Program-made: the position numbers and the translations under genes
Notes under the pieces: model-generated
The model's database searches: none
Told to the model about the DNA's origin: nothing
What the model saw: only the letters and a program-made list of their open reading frames with translations
NCBI GenBank assembly: GCA_025353985.1
Contig: JANXNT010000785.1
Span: 1 to 11,435 of the forward strand
Source: Limnoglobus sp.
GTDB lineage: Bacteria; Planctomycetota; Planctomycetia; Gemmatales; Gemmataceae
Length of the DNA stretch: 11,435 bases
Direction: 5' to 3'
In this document: one piece after another, positions 1 through 8,300 of the stretch
Layout: every line of letters begins with the position of its first letter
Position numbering within the stretch: the stretch's first letter is position 1

Positions 1-238
1 GGGCATCTTCGAACAAGATCGGTACGGTGCAACGCAGAAGTGGCCGCTGGCCGACACTCACGATGTCGGTCGGCTGCAAGCGATGGTCGAACTGCGTGAC
101 GGAGTCGCCGTTGACGAACACTCGCCCGCTCTGGAGCAGCACTTTCACCTTCGTGCGACTCATCGGAACGAGCACGGTCGTCAGCCACGTCAACAGCAAG
201 GCATCGGCGGGCGGCGCGGGGAGTTTCTCGCTCATCAT
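1..238 (-). CDS. RluA-family pseudouridine synthase, N-terminal part (S4 domain), cut by window edge
   Basis: Seen: 79 codons are open leftwards from the ATG at 238-236 to the window edge. Residues 26-66 have the S4 RNA-binding pattern: SRTKVKVLLQSGRVFVNG, then D..L.P.D.VSV. The visible part ends in PILFED, which in RluA-type synthases comes just before the catalytic domain (usually VVNKPAG, with the catalytic Asp further on). Known: this family isomerises uridine to pseudouridine in rRNA or tRNA, with the S4 domain gripping RNA. The start overlaps the stop of the upstream ABC-F gene by one base (TGATG), so the two are probably co-transcribed and translationally coupled. A second ATG follows immediately at 235-233. 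The catalytic domain is outside the window, so the target and subgroup (RluC, RluD or other) cannot be told. An S4-only protein is less likely because of the PILFED end. Confidence 0.75.
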   Translation of the reverse strand, partial: MMSEKLPAPPADALLLTWLTTVLVPMSRTKVKVLLQSGRVFVNGDSVTQFDHRLQPTDIVSVGQRPLLRCTVPILFEDA

Positions 239-2037
239 CACGTGCGCTTCGCCTCGAGTTCCTGCCAGCGGGCGTACAGTTTCTCGACTTGTTGCTGGGA
301 GCGTTCGAGATCGCGGCACGCGGTTTTCAGCACTTCGCGCCCCGCCGTCGCCTTCTTCTCGACCTCGGCCTGATGCACGATCACCGCTTCTTCCGCCTTC
401 AGAACCGCCGCTTCGATCCCGTCAAATTCTTGCTGTTCCTTGTAGCTCAATCGCTTCGGTTTTGAAGTGGCCGCGGTTGCGTTTGCCGACTTCGCTGTCG
501 CTTTCACTTCGGCGATATTCTGCACTTCCATCGCCTTCAGCCACTGGCCGACGCTACCGTACATCGCCGCGTTGCCGCGATCGTCGAGGCCGACGACTTC
601 GGTACACAACCGGTCCATCAAGTCGCGGTCGTGGCTAACGAGCACCACCGCACCGGGGAAATCTTCGAGGCTTTCTTCGAGCACTTCGAGTGCGGGAATG
701 TCGAGGTCGTTCGTCGGTTCGTCGAGCATCAGAACGTCGGCGGGGCGCAACATCAATTGCGCGATCCGCACCCGTGCCTGTTCGCCACCGGAGAGCGCAC
801 TGAGTTCGAGTTCGAGTTGCTCGGTGTGGAACAAAAATCGTTTCGCCCAGCCGCCGACATGCATCGGTTGGCCGCGATACATCACGGTGTCGGCGTTTGG
901 CGAAAGTGCCCGTCGCAAACTCACGTTCAGGTCGAGCGAGGAACGGCCTTGCTCGAACACTTCGAGCCGCAAACCTTCGGCGCGTTTAACGCTACCGGTG
1001 TCGGGTTCGAGTTGCCCGCCGAGGATTTTCAGCAGCGTACTTTTGCCGCTTCCGTTCGCGCCGAGAAGGCCGATGACCGAGCCGGGTGCGAGTACGAGAT
1101 CGAAGTCGCGGAACAGCGTGCGGCCGCCGAGCGACTTGCCGACGCCAGTCGCGCTGATGAGCTTTTTCGTTTGCCGGCCGGTGCCCGCGAAGTCGATGCC
1201 GGCCGCGCCGGTTGCGCTCGAACGATACTGCAACTCGGCGAGTTCGACACGCCGATCCATCGCGGCATCGATTCGCGAAGTCGCCTTGCAGGTCCGTGCG
1301 GCGGCCTTGCGGCCGAGCCATTCCGTCTCGCGCCGCACCTGGTTCGCGACCGCTTCGCGCTGGCGATCCTGGGCTTCCATGAACAAGTCGCGGTTCTCGG
1401 CGAAGTTATCGTAACCGCCACTCGAACGGAACATTCCACCGGGGTAGGCGCGGCTAATTTCGATGACATCATCGGCAATCGCCCGCAAGAACGCCCGGTC
1501 GTGCATCGCCGCCAGATAACCGAACGTGGCCGCCCGCAGTAGCCGTTCGAGCCAGACGACACCGGGTAAATCGAGGTGGTTCGTCGGTTCGTCCATCAGC
1601 AGGAATTCGGGTTTGCGTGCGAGTTCGCGCGCAATGGCGAGGCGCTTCCGCCAGCCGCCGGACATTTGATCGGCTTTCTTGTCGTGATCCTCGAACCCGA
1701 GTTGCGTGAGGATGATCGCCGCCTGAATTTCGCGTTCGTAATCTTCGAGTTGTTCGTTCGCCAACCCGGCCACGATCGCTTCGGTGGCTGTCGCATCGGC
1801 GGGGAAGATGTCTTCCTGGGGGACGTAGCCGATGCGGGTGCCTCGCCGCGCGGTCCGTAGGCCGGCATCGGGAATTTCGATGTCCGCGAGGATTTTCAGC
1901 AGCGTGGATTTCCCGGCCCCGTTCGGCCCGATGAGTCCGATTTTTTCGCCGGCGCGGAAGTCGATGGACAGCCCATCGAACAGTGGGCGGCTGGTGAAGC
2001 GTTTGGTAAGGCCTTGAGCACTCAACAGGACAGTCAT
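238..2037 (-). CDS. uup: ABC-F family ATPase, Uup-like (duplicated ATP-binding cassette)
   Basis: Seen: 599 aa with two complete ABC cassettes and no membrane segments. Cassette 1 has Walker A GPNGAGKST (37-45), signature MSGGWRKRLA (125-134), Walker B LLMDEPTNHLD (146-156) and switch His179 in AMHDR, where SHDR is usual. Cassette 2 has Walker A GANGSGKST (327-335), signature LSGGEQARV, Walker B VLMLDEPTNDLD and SHDRDL. A charged interdomain linker lies at about 210-290. The C-terminus (about 528-599) is a predicted coiled coil opening KRLSYKEQQE, as in the Uup C-terminal domain. Known: ABC-F proteins bind the ribosomal E site; Uup has been linked to ribosome function and DNA transactions. 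Start choice: the frame is open to 2343, but family similarity begins at MTVLLSAQGL (ATG 2037-2035) and the extension would cross a terminator hairpin. No strong Shine-Dalgarno is visible. The next gene overlaps the stop codon. Subfamily assignment rests on the C-terminal coil only. Confidence 0.9.
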   Translation of the reverse strand: MTVLLSAQGLTKRFTSRPLFDGLSIDFRAGEKIGLIGPNGAGKSTLLKILADIEIPDAGLRTARRGTRIGYVPQEDIFPADATATEAIVAGLANEQLEDYEREIQAAIILTQLGFEDHDKKADQMSGGWRKRLAIARELARKPEFLLMDEPTNHLDLPGVVWLERLLRAATFGYLAAMHDRAFLRAIADDVIEISRAYPGGMFRSSGGYDNFAENRDLFMEAQDRQREAVANQVRRETEWLGRKAAARTCKATSRIDAAMDRRVELAELQYRSSATGAAGIDFAGTGRQTKKLISATGVGKSLGGRTLFRDFDLVLAPGSVIGLLGANGSGKSTLLKILGGQLEPDTGSVKRAEGLRLEVFEQGRSSLDLNVSLRRALSPNADTVMYRGQPMHVGGWAKRFLFHTEQLELELSALSGGEQARVRIAQLMLRPADVLMLDEPTNDLDIPALEVLEESLEDFPGAVVLVSHDRDLMDRLCTEVVGLDDRGNAAMYGSVGQWLKAMEVQNIAEVKATAKSANATAATSKPKRLSYKEQQEFDGIEAAVLKAEEAVIVHQAEVEKKATAGREVLKTACRDLERSQQQVEKLYARWQELEAKRT

Positions 2038-2133
2038 GCGCGACTCGTGGTGTGTTCGAAAATCAATCCCTACTATCTTATTGCTTTGCGCGGCAGAGAG
2101 TGCGAAGAATGTGCGGTAACGAACGTAGATACG

Positions 2134-2167
2134 AAAAAAAACCGGACACTGTTTCCACAGTGCCCGG
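2134..2167 (-). terminator. Strong intrinsic terminator
   Basis: On the minus strand CCGGGCACTG (2167-2158) pairs with CAGTGTCCGG (2151-2142): 10 bp with one G-U pair and loop TGGAAA, followed at once by eight U (A-tract 2141-2134 on the plus strand). It lies between a promoter-like sequence and the ABC-F start, so it would stop transcription about 96 nt before that gene unless antitermination occurs. Confidence 0.85.
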
Positions 2168-2340
2168 TACCAGACATACTTTCGGGTCCCGTCCATCCCT
2201 TCGGCAGCCTGGCTGCTAAGACTACTCCCCCCTCGGAGTAATAAAAGCCAACGTTCCTTGCCCTGCGGCAAGTATCTGCCAGCGACACAAAAACTGTCGC
2301 CGGTTCGTCTCGCGTTGGCGACTTGCGTCTCCGTTGCAGA
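2134..2340 (-). ncRNA. Structured RNA of ~205 nt, leader/attenuator of the ABC-F gene or independent small RNA
   Basis: Seen on the minus strand, in order: GCCAACG (2319-2313) pairs with CGTTGGC (2253-2247), enclosing two hairpins and so forming a three-way junction. The first inner hairpin is 9 bp, CCGGCGACA (2303-2295) with TGTCGCTGG (2287-2279) and loop GTTTTTG. The second is CTTGCC-GCAG-GGCAAG (2272-2257). Then follow TACTCC/GGAGTA (2240-2235 with 2228-2223), GCAGC-CAG-GCTGC (2216-2204), and a 10-bp terminator with eight U (2167-2134). A promoter-like pair sits just upstream. The RNA ends about 96 nt before the ABC-F start, so it fits either a premature-termination leader or a free-standing RNA whose readthrough feeds the operon. 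I do not recognise a known family: it lacks the landmarks of tmRNA, SRP RNA, RNase P and common riboswitches. TGGTACC before the terminator resembles part of a T-box, and GGGGAGTAG resembles part of the yybP-ykoY motif, but neither full motif is present. Confidence 0.6.
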
Positions 2341-2346
2341 CAACAG

Positions 2347-2375
2347 TATTTAGAGCAGGATTTTGTCGGTTGCAA
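2347..2375 (-). promoter_or_regulatory. Sigma-70-like promoter for the structured RNA / ABC-F operon
   Basis: On the minus strand TTGCAA (2375-2370) and TAAATA (2352-2347) are separated by exactly 17 nt, giving a predicted start near 2340-2338, just upstream of the folded RNA. An A/T-rich run (about 2382-2397) precedes the -35 and could act as an UP element. Assignment is by eye. The hexamers match the consensus at 4-5 of 6 positions each. Confidence 0.5.
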
Positions 2376-2449
2376 GGAAACTAAAAAAGAAATTTTTCAG
2401 CCCATACACCCGACTCATCTTGACTAAGTTGCCAGGCCGGTTGGGTGGT

Positions 2450-2935
2450 TTACGGTTCTGCGCGATATCGTACGGGCGTTCCTTGCTGCCAGTCGGCGGG
2501 AATCGGTCGGCGTAGCTCTTCGCCGGCGTAATTCCAGAACTGCACACCGTCTTCGCCGAGTTGCCACGAGAACACGGCGGGGCGGCCGTTGATCCGCGTC
2601 GGGAAGTCGACTCGTCCTGCTACCGGGTCGGAAATCGAAAGGCCGAGCGAATCGAGTTCGGTCTTCGCACCTTCTAGGTTTTGTTCCGCTTTCTCGACTT
2701 CGTCGCGGACCGCGTAGCGCTTTTCGCGACTTTTCCAGGTGAGCGAGCGACGCAGTTCGTCGAGCGTCTCTTGCACCGGGGCCAGTTGTTGAAGGCGACC
2801 CGTGGTATCGACGATGTCCGCCACGATGCTCTTTACTAATGGCAGCATTTGGCGAGCGGTCGTTAAATCCAGGTTCAGATCTTTCCGCCGCGGCTTCCCT
2901 GGGGGGTTGGACGCACGGTTGGGAGAACTGTTCAT
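2450..2935 (-). CDS. DUF2203 family protein
   Basis: Seen: 161 aa, soluble, no signal peptide or membrane segment. The N-terminal ~20 residues are polar and Pro/Lys-rich. Residues 23-97 are helical: LTTARQMLPLVKSIVADIV, then a long charged helix. The C-terminal part has G-RVDFPTRINGRPAVFSW-LGE-GVQFWNY, matching the DUF2203 pattern of a helical hairpin followed by a 'VDFP..-G-..-W-LGE' strand region. Known: DUF2203 proteins are small and widespread but have no established biochemical role. The start is supported by GGAG (2947-2944) 8 nt before the ATG. A TACAAT-like -10 lies near 2993-2988 without a good -35. It is on the same strand as the ABC-F operon but separated from it by ~410 bp containing another promoter, so probably a separate unit. 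The gap between its stop and that promoter shows no clear terminator. Confidence 0.8.
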   Translation of the reverse strand: MNSSPNRASNPPGKPRRKDLNLDLTTARQMLPLVKSIVADIVDTTGRLQQLAPVQETLDELRRSLTWKSREKRYAVRDEVEKAEQNLEGAKTELDSLGLSISDPVAGRVDFPTRINGRPAVFSWQLGEDGVQFWNYAGEELRRPIPADWQQGTPVRYRAEP

Positions 2936-3205
2936 CTTTGGCTCTCCAGTACAGGTTATCGGGCGATCGAAAGATCGGCCTCTATACCATTGTAGGGCGT
3001 GATTCTCGTGGACAGAGGGTTCGGTGTCGGTTCGGGTTCGATTTTTTAGAACTCGCTTGTCGTCCGTCCCTACTACTACGATATACGCACGAAAGGTGGA
3101 AACCTTGCGAGTTCTTGGACAACATCCAAATCCGATCTATATTTCGGCGAAAGCATACGGGTCGTGCGGCCCGCGATGGGTTTCGTTTCTTGCGGTAAAC
3201 CGAAC

Positions 3206-5164
3206 ATGCCCACTTACACCGAAACGACGCATACGGCTGGCTGGTTGATCGACGAGCTGACGAATGCGCGCGTTTTCGATGCGGTACAACTCGGGCCGTA
3301 TATGTCCGAGTTTCGCGCATCGCATCCCAAAGGTGGCGACGCGCCGACACTCGCGCAATACCTCGTCAACGCGGGCTTACTTACGGTTTATCAAGCGGAA
3401 TGCGCGCTTTCCGGCGATGCCGTGCGACTGTCGATGGGGCCGTATTTACTCGCGGAGCCACTCGGCGCGGGTAGCCTCGGCAGCGTGTTCATGGCCGTGC
3501 ATCGCACCACGCACCGCCGTTACGCCGTCAAGGTACTTCCGCTTCGCAGCCTATGGAACGTCCGCCAAGCCAAGCGACAACTCGATGTCTTCGCGTCGCT
3601 TCCCGCGCATCCGGCGATCGTTCCGTTCGTCGACATCGATTCGTCCGGCGGGCACCATTATCTCGTCTGGCCGTTCGCGGAAGGACAGACGATTTCGAAT
3701 TACGTCGAGCGAAACGGTCCACTCGCCGTCGAAGACGCAATCCGCACGATGCAAGAAGCCGCCGAAGGGCTGGCGATTTGCCACGCGAATCTGATCGTTC
3801 ACGGTTTGTTGAATCCGGCCAACTTGCTCGCGGGGTTCGACGGCCAGACGCGCGTTCTCGACCTCGGCGTCGGCGCGATTCTCTCCGAAAATATTTCCGA
3901 CGACGAATCGATGCTCGACACGATCTCCACCGCGAATACCGCGATGCGGATGATCGATTATTGCGCACCAGAAACTCTCAATAGCCCCACGCATCGCAGC
4001 GTCTCTGGCGATTTGTACAGCTTCGGTTGCGTGCTGTTTTACTCGCTCACTGGCACGATCCCGTTCCCCGATGGCAACATCGTCGACCGGATGATCGCCC
4101 ACCAGACGCAGGCTCCGCCATCGGTTGCGGAACTCAACCCGGAAGTGCCCGAGTGGCTGGCGTCGTTAATCGCGCAACTGCTGAATAAATCGCCAGAAGG
4201 CCGCCCCGCATCGATGGCGGAAGTCGTCGCGATCATCGCGCGAAATCGGACCGTCGATGCCGTATCGCGCGTGCCGACGCCACTGCCAGCACCCGTTCCC
4301 GTAGCGAAGTGGAATCGGCAACTCGTCGCGTCGGCGGATTTCGTACCGCTGACCAAAGCGCGATCCGAGTTCGAACCGAAAGCGAGTCGCATGGCGGGTC
4401 ACACCGCCGAGACGATCGACTTCGGCGAATACACCCCGCCGTCGCAATCGACGGATGAACTGCCATCGCCGAGCAAGCCGATGCCGAAGTCGGCCACGCC
4501 CGAATTCGAACTGCCGAACACGGTGATTCCGTACTTTTTGTCGAATCAAAGCAGCCGATCGACCGTGCGGACCGTCTCGCAGGAAGACACGCCGCAGCCA
4601 ACGAAAACGCGAGTCAAAAGCGCACTGCCCGCACCGGTGGCCTACACCGAACTCGCGCAGCCAGTCGGGCAGTCGTCGGTATCGCCCCCAGAGCGGCCAC
4701 GATTCGCGCGCACCTGGTATTTCTGGTGGAAAAAGACCTTCCTCTATTGGCTCGATCGCCCCGGCGACATCGTCCAACTGTCGATCTTCGGTCCAACAAA
4801 AGTCTCGCCCGGCGAGAGCGTCAAACTGCAAGTCTTTGCGCATTCGCCAGAATCGTTCGCCAGTGTTTGTACGCTGTCGCGGGCATTCCACATGGACGGC
4901 GAACTGATCGCAACGGGGTTCGTGCAACGCGAAGTGCAACACGGGGCCAACCTTGGATTGCAACTGCAAGTCGCAAATGCCGGGATCGCGCAATCGTTTT
5001 TGACGCTCGGCTGGCTCGGCCAATCGCGACCGCGCGCATTCGACATTTACGTACCGTGGGAAAGCCCCGACGGCCTCAGCGCCGCAAACCTCACCCTCGC
5101 CGTCGATGGCCTCCCCAGCGGCACAATCTCGTTCCAAATCGAAATCCTACCACGCCGCGGATGA
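3206..5164 (+). CDS. Serine/threonine kinase-like protein, probable pseudokinase, with C-terminal beta-rich domain
   Basis: Seen (652 aa from ATG 3206): residues 10-80 match the N-terminal module common in Gemmata kinases (LIDELTNARVF..., TLAQYLVNAGLLTVYQ, then MGPYLL). Kinase fold at about 80-346: glycine loop LGAGSLGSV, VAIK-type Lys109 in YAVKV, DLG in place of DFG (Asp219 kept), APE (254-256) and SGDLYSFG. HRD is HGL (199-201), so the catalytic Asp is missing; the catalytic-loop Lys is Asn203; the alpha-C Glu appears to be Gln. This suggests a pseudokinase that might still bind nucleotide. A Pro/Ser/Thr-rich linker (350-500) follows, then an aromatic stretch (504-516) and ~135 residues of predicted beta strands starting DIVQLSIFGP, perhaps an interaction domain. 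Alternative in-frame starts are GTG 3164 and ATG 3176; none has a clear Shine-Dalgarno, and 3206 best fits the family. A weak promoter candidate is TTGTCG (3057) with GATATA (3080). Confidence 0.8.
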   Translation: MPTYTETTHTAGWLIDELTNARVFDAVQLGPYMSEFRASHPKGGDAPTLAQYLVNAGLLTVYQAECALSGDAVRLSMGPYLLAEPLGAGSLGSVFMAVHRTTHRRYAVKVLPLRSLWNVRQAKRQLDVFASLPAHPAIVPFVDIDSSGGHHYLVWPFAEGQTISNYVERNGPLAVEDAIRTMQEAAEGLAICHANLIVHGLLNPANLLAGFDGQTRVLDLGVGAILSENISDDESMLDTISTANTAMRMIDYCAPETLNSPTHRSVSGDLYSFGCVLFYSLTGTIPFPDGNIVDRMIAHQTQAPPSVAELNPEVPEWLASLIAQLLNKSPEGRPASMAEVVAIIARNRTVDAVSRVPTPLPAPVPVAKWNRQLVASADFVPLTKARSEFEPKASRMAGHTAETIDFGEYTPPSQSTDELPSPSKPMPKSATPEFELPNTVIPYFLSNQSSRSTVRTVSQEDTPQPTKTRVKSALPAPVAYTELAQPVGQSSVSPPERPRFARTWYFWWKKTFLYWLDRPGDIVQLSIFGPTKVSPGESVKLQVFAHSPESFASVCTLSRAFHMDGELIATGFVQREVQHGANLGLQLQVANAGIAQSFLTLGWLGQSRPRAFDIYVPWESPDGLSAANLTLAVDGLPSGTISFQIEILPRRG

Positions 5165-5270
5165 TGTCGCCGCGAGAATTAGCCGCGACGCGTAGTCTTC
5201 GAAGCGGAGCGCGTGCGCTTCACCCATAGCCATTCGGGCAACGCCGTGAACGATTTCTAAATTGCGTTTT

Positions 5271-5382
5271 CCCATTCGTGTATTTCGTGTGATTCGTGGT
5301 GAATTCCAGTCGTTTATCGATTGGATCGGTCGGAAGAACAGAAGTAAACCACGAAAATCACGAATCACACGAATAGGGAATG
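5271..5382. repeat. Imperfect inverted repeat between convergent genes
   Basis: Arm 5271-5306 (CCCATTCGTGTATTTCGTG...) and arm 5341-5382 (reverse complement CATTCCCTATTCGTGTGATT...) are imperfect inverted copies rich in ATTCGTG/TTCGTGG units, separated by a ~34-nt loop. The element lies between the ends of the kinase-like gene and the propeller gene. It could form a long hairpin in RNA from either strand and so serve as a bidirectional terminator or transcript-end structure. No U-tract is visible. ATTCGTGTGATTCGTGG-type repeats look like a dispersed intergenic repeat. The rest of 5165-5392 holds nothing I can support. Confidence 0.6.
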
Positions 5383-5392
5383 AGAGTATCCA

Positions 5393-8300
5393 TCACTTGT
5401 CGTCGATCTTCGGCAATCGCCCCGGCGTGAGCGGTGCCCCGGCTGCATCGAGCTTCTTTTCCAGCGCGGGCAGATCGGTTTCGATCATCGCCTTCAACTC
5501 CGCGAGTAGCGTCGTCAGTTCCTTCGTGGCCGCCGCGTAGGATGCCTTCTGCGTTTCGGTTGGCTTCGCCAGTGCGTCGAAGTTTGCCGCGTAGTTGACC
5601 CGTTGCGAAACGGAATCCGGCACGTTCTCGTTGCGTGCCGCCAACACGCGGTCGCCGTTGAGTTTTCGCTGCACGACTTGCAACTTCGTTTGCAGAACCC
5701 GCACGGTTTCCTTCGTTGGCTCATCGGCTTTCGGTGCCTGATCGAACGCCTTGCGGATGAGATCGAGCTTCGTGGCCAGGTCGTTTACCGCACTCGACGT
5801 GCCAGACAACGTGCGACGTAGCCCTTTCACTTTCGTTTGGAATGCCGCGATGTCCACGTAGTCCGCACCGGTCAGCGGCGTCAGTGGGTCGGGTTTTATC
5901 GCGAACTCGATTGCGGGCGCGAGTGGCGTTCGCTTCGCACCGACACGGCGAACGAGCGTGGCGCGATAACGGCCTGGCATCGTCAACGGCCCGCCACCGG
6001 CATCGTCGTCGCCCACCGTCACGCCCGATTCGCGTAAGTCCCACGTGACACGATGCACGCCCGCCGCCGTCGGCACCGTCACTTGCCGCAACACGTCGTT
6101 GTTGAAGTCCGTAATCTGCAACACCGTGCTGACCGCTTCCTCTTCCGTCTCGGCTCGCAGTTCCTCTTTCGTTGCGTACGGCAGTGGCTTCCCGGCTTTC
6201 TCTGCGTCGCGCTCGGCGTCTTTCCGCTTCGTTTTCAGGCTTTTCGGCGAATCCGCCAGATGCACCGTGAACGTAGTGCCGTAAGCGGGGTTCTCCGTGG
6301 AGTAGAACGACGCCCCCTGAAACGCCTTGCCGTTACCGCCGTATTGCGCTGATGGTACGTACAACATCGTGTCGCGAACCGTACACAAATGTGCGGGTAA
6401 CGCGAGCGTGGCCGGTGTCAGTTCGCGGAGCGGGCGGATGTCGTCGATGACGTAGAAGCCGCGCCCAAAAGTGCCGACGACGAGGTCGTCGTTCGCTTTT
6501 TGAATGACCAAGTCTTTGACTTGAATCGTCGGTAGGCCGTTCTTCATACGGTGCCATTTCTTGCCGCCATCGACCGTTGCGAACAGCCCGAACTCGGTGC
6601 CACAGAACAGCAAGTTCGGGTTCACGTGATCCTCGGCCAGGCAATACACCGTGCCGCGTTCGGGCAGGTCGCCGACGATCGAAACCCAGCTACGACCGGC
6701 ATCGCTGCTCTTCAGCAAGTACGGTTTGAAGTCCGCGTTCTTGTGCGCATCGAACGACGCATACACCGTGAACGGCTCCAACTGCGACGCGACGATTTTG
6801 CTGACGTACGTCTTCTCGGGCACGCCGGGGAAGGTCTCGATTTTACGCCAAATCTGCCCGCCATCTTCGCTCACCTGAATCAAGCCATCGTCGGTGCCGA
6901 CGTACAGCAAGCCTTCTTTCACAGGCGACTCGGCGAGCGCGACGATGTTGCCGTAGAAGCTCGTCGAGACGTGTTTCGAAACCGCATCGGGGCCCCAGAC
7001 CTTGCCCATCACGGGTAACTTGTCGCGATCGAGTTGCCGCGTGAGATCGCCGCTTACGGGCTTCCACGTGTCCCCGCGATCATCGCTGCGGAAGAGTTTG
7101 TTCGCGGCAAAGTAGAGTCGTTTCGGGTTGTGCGGGCTGATCGTGAACGCGGCATCCCAGTTCCAGCGCAACGGCGGCTCGCCGGGGGCGGCCTGCGGTT
7201 GAATGTCGACGCTATTGCCCGTTTTACGGTCGAATCGGCACAGTCCGCCGTATTGATATTCGCCATAGACGGTGTTCGGGTCGGTCGGATCGACTTTGCA
7301 ATGGAAGCCGTCGCCGCCCTGCACGACGTACCAATCGGCATTGGTAATCCCGTTGCGGCTGCGCGTTCGCACCGGGCCGCCGAGCGTGAAGTTATCCTGC
7401 GTGCCGCCGTAAATATGGTAAAACGGCCCGCTCGCCGGGTTCTGATCGACACCGATATCGTAGAACTGCGTGACGGGTAAATTCGACTTAAAGTGCCAGT
7501 TCGCGCCGCGGTCGAAGCTCTCGTAAATGCCGCCATCGCAGCCGACGAGGTAATAATTCGGCTGGTTCGGGTCGATCCAAATTTCGTGGTTATCGACGTG
7601 CTTGTTGCCTTCGCCGAGGTTGCGGAGCGTCGCGCCGCCATCGTCGGAAACTTGAATGAGCACGTTCATCGCATAAAGGCGATCCTTGTTGACGGGATCG
7701 ACGACGAGGTGCGAATAATATTGGGCTTGGGCATCGAACGGGTTGCGTTTCTCCCACGTGATGCCGAGGTCGGTGCTGCGGAAAATGCCACCGGCTTTGT
7801 CGCCCGCTTCGACGATCGCGTACAGCGTGTCGGGTGCGGTCGGTGCCATCGCCAAACCGATGCGGCCGATGTCGCCACCGGGTAAACCGCCGCCGAGTTT
7901 CTTCCAGGTTTTGCCACCATCGATCGAGCGATGCACGCCCGAACCCGGCCCGCCGTTGATGAGCGTCCAAACGTGCCGCCGACGCTGATAGCTCGCCGCA
8001 ACGATGATGTCCGGGTTGCGCGGATCGACGACGAAATCGGTCACGCCGGTGTTTTCGTCGATCGTCAGAATTCGCGTCCAGTTCTTGCCGCCATCGCTGG
8101 TTTTGTAAAGTCCGCGCTCGCCACCCGGCCCCCAAAGTGGCCCTTGTGCCGCCACATAAACCGTGTCCGAATCGCGTGGATCGACGACGATTTTGCCGAT
8201 GTGCTCGCTCGTCTTGAGGCCGACATTCGCCCACGATTTACCGCCGTCGATGCTCTTGTAAACGCCATCGCCGTACGCCACGCTACGTTGGCTGTTGTTC

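Noticed and set aside
467..1542. Long plus-strand open frames opposite the ABC-F gene (315 and 303 aa)
   Set aside because: They are antisense shadows produced by GC-rich codon use; the minus-strand protein carries all expected ABC motifs.
2134..2340. T-box or Mn2+ (yybP-ykoY) riboswitch
   Set aside because: Only fragments of the motifs are present (TGGTACC; GGGGAGTAG). The specifier stem of a T-box and the second conserved loop of yybP-ykoY are not visible, and an ABC-F gene is not their usual target.
238..2343. 701-aa reading of the ABC-F gene starting at 2343
   Set aside because: The extra 102 residues have no family similarity and overlap a promoter-proximal structured RNA with a strong terminator; ATG 2037 matches the family start.
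5147..5368. 73-aa minus-strand frame
   Set aside because: Part of it is a translation of the intergenic inverted repeat, it overlaps the end of the kinase-like gene, and no family is recognisable.
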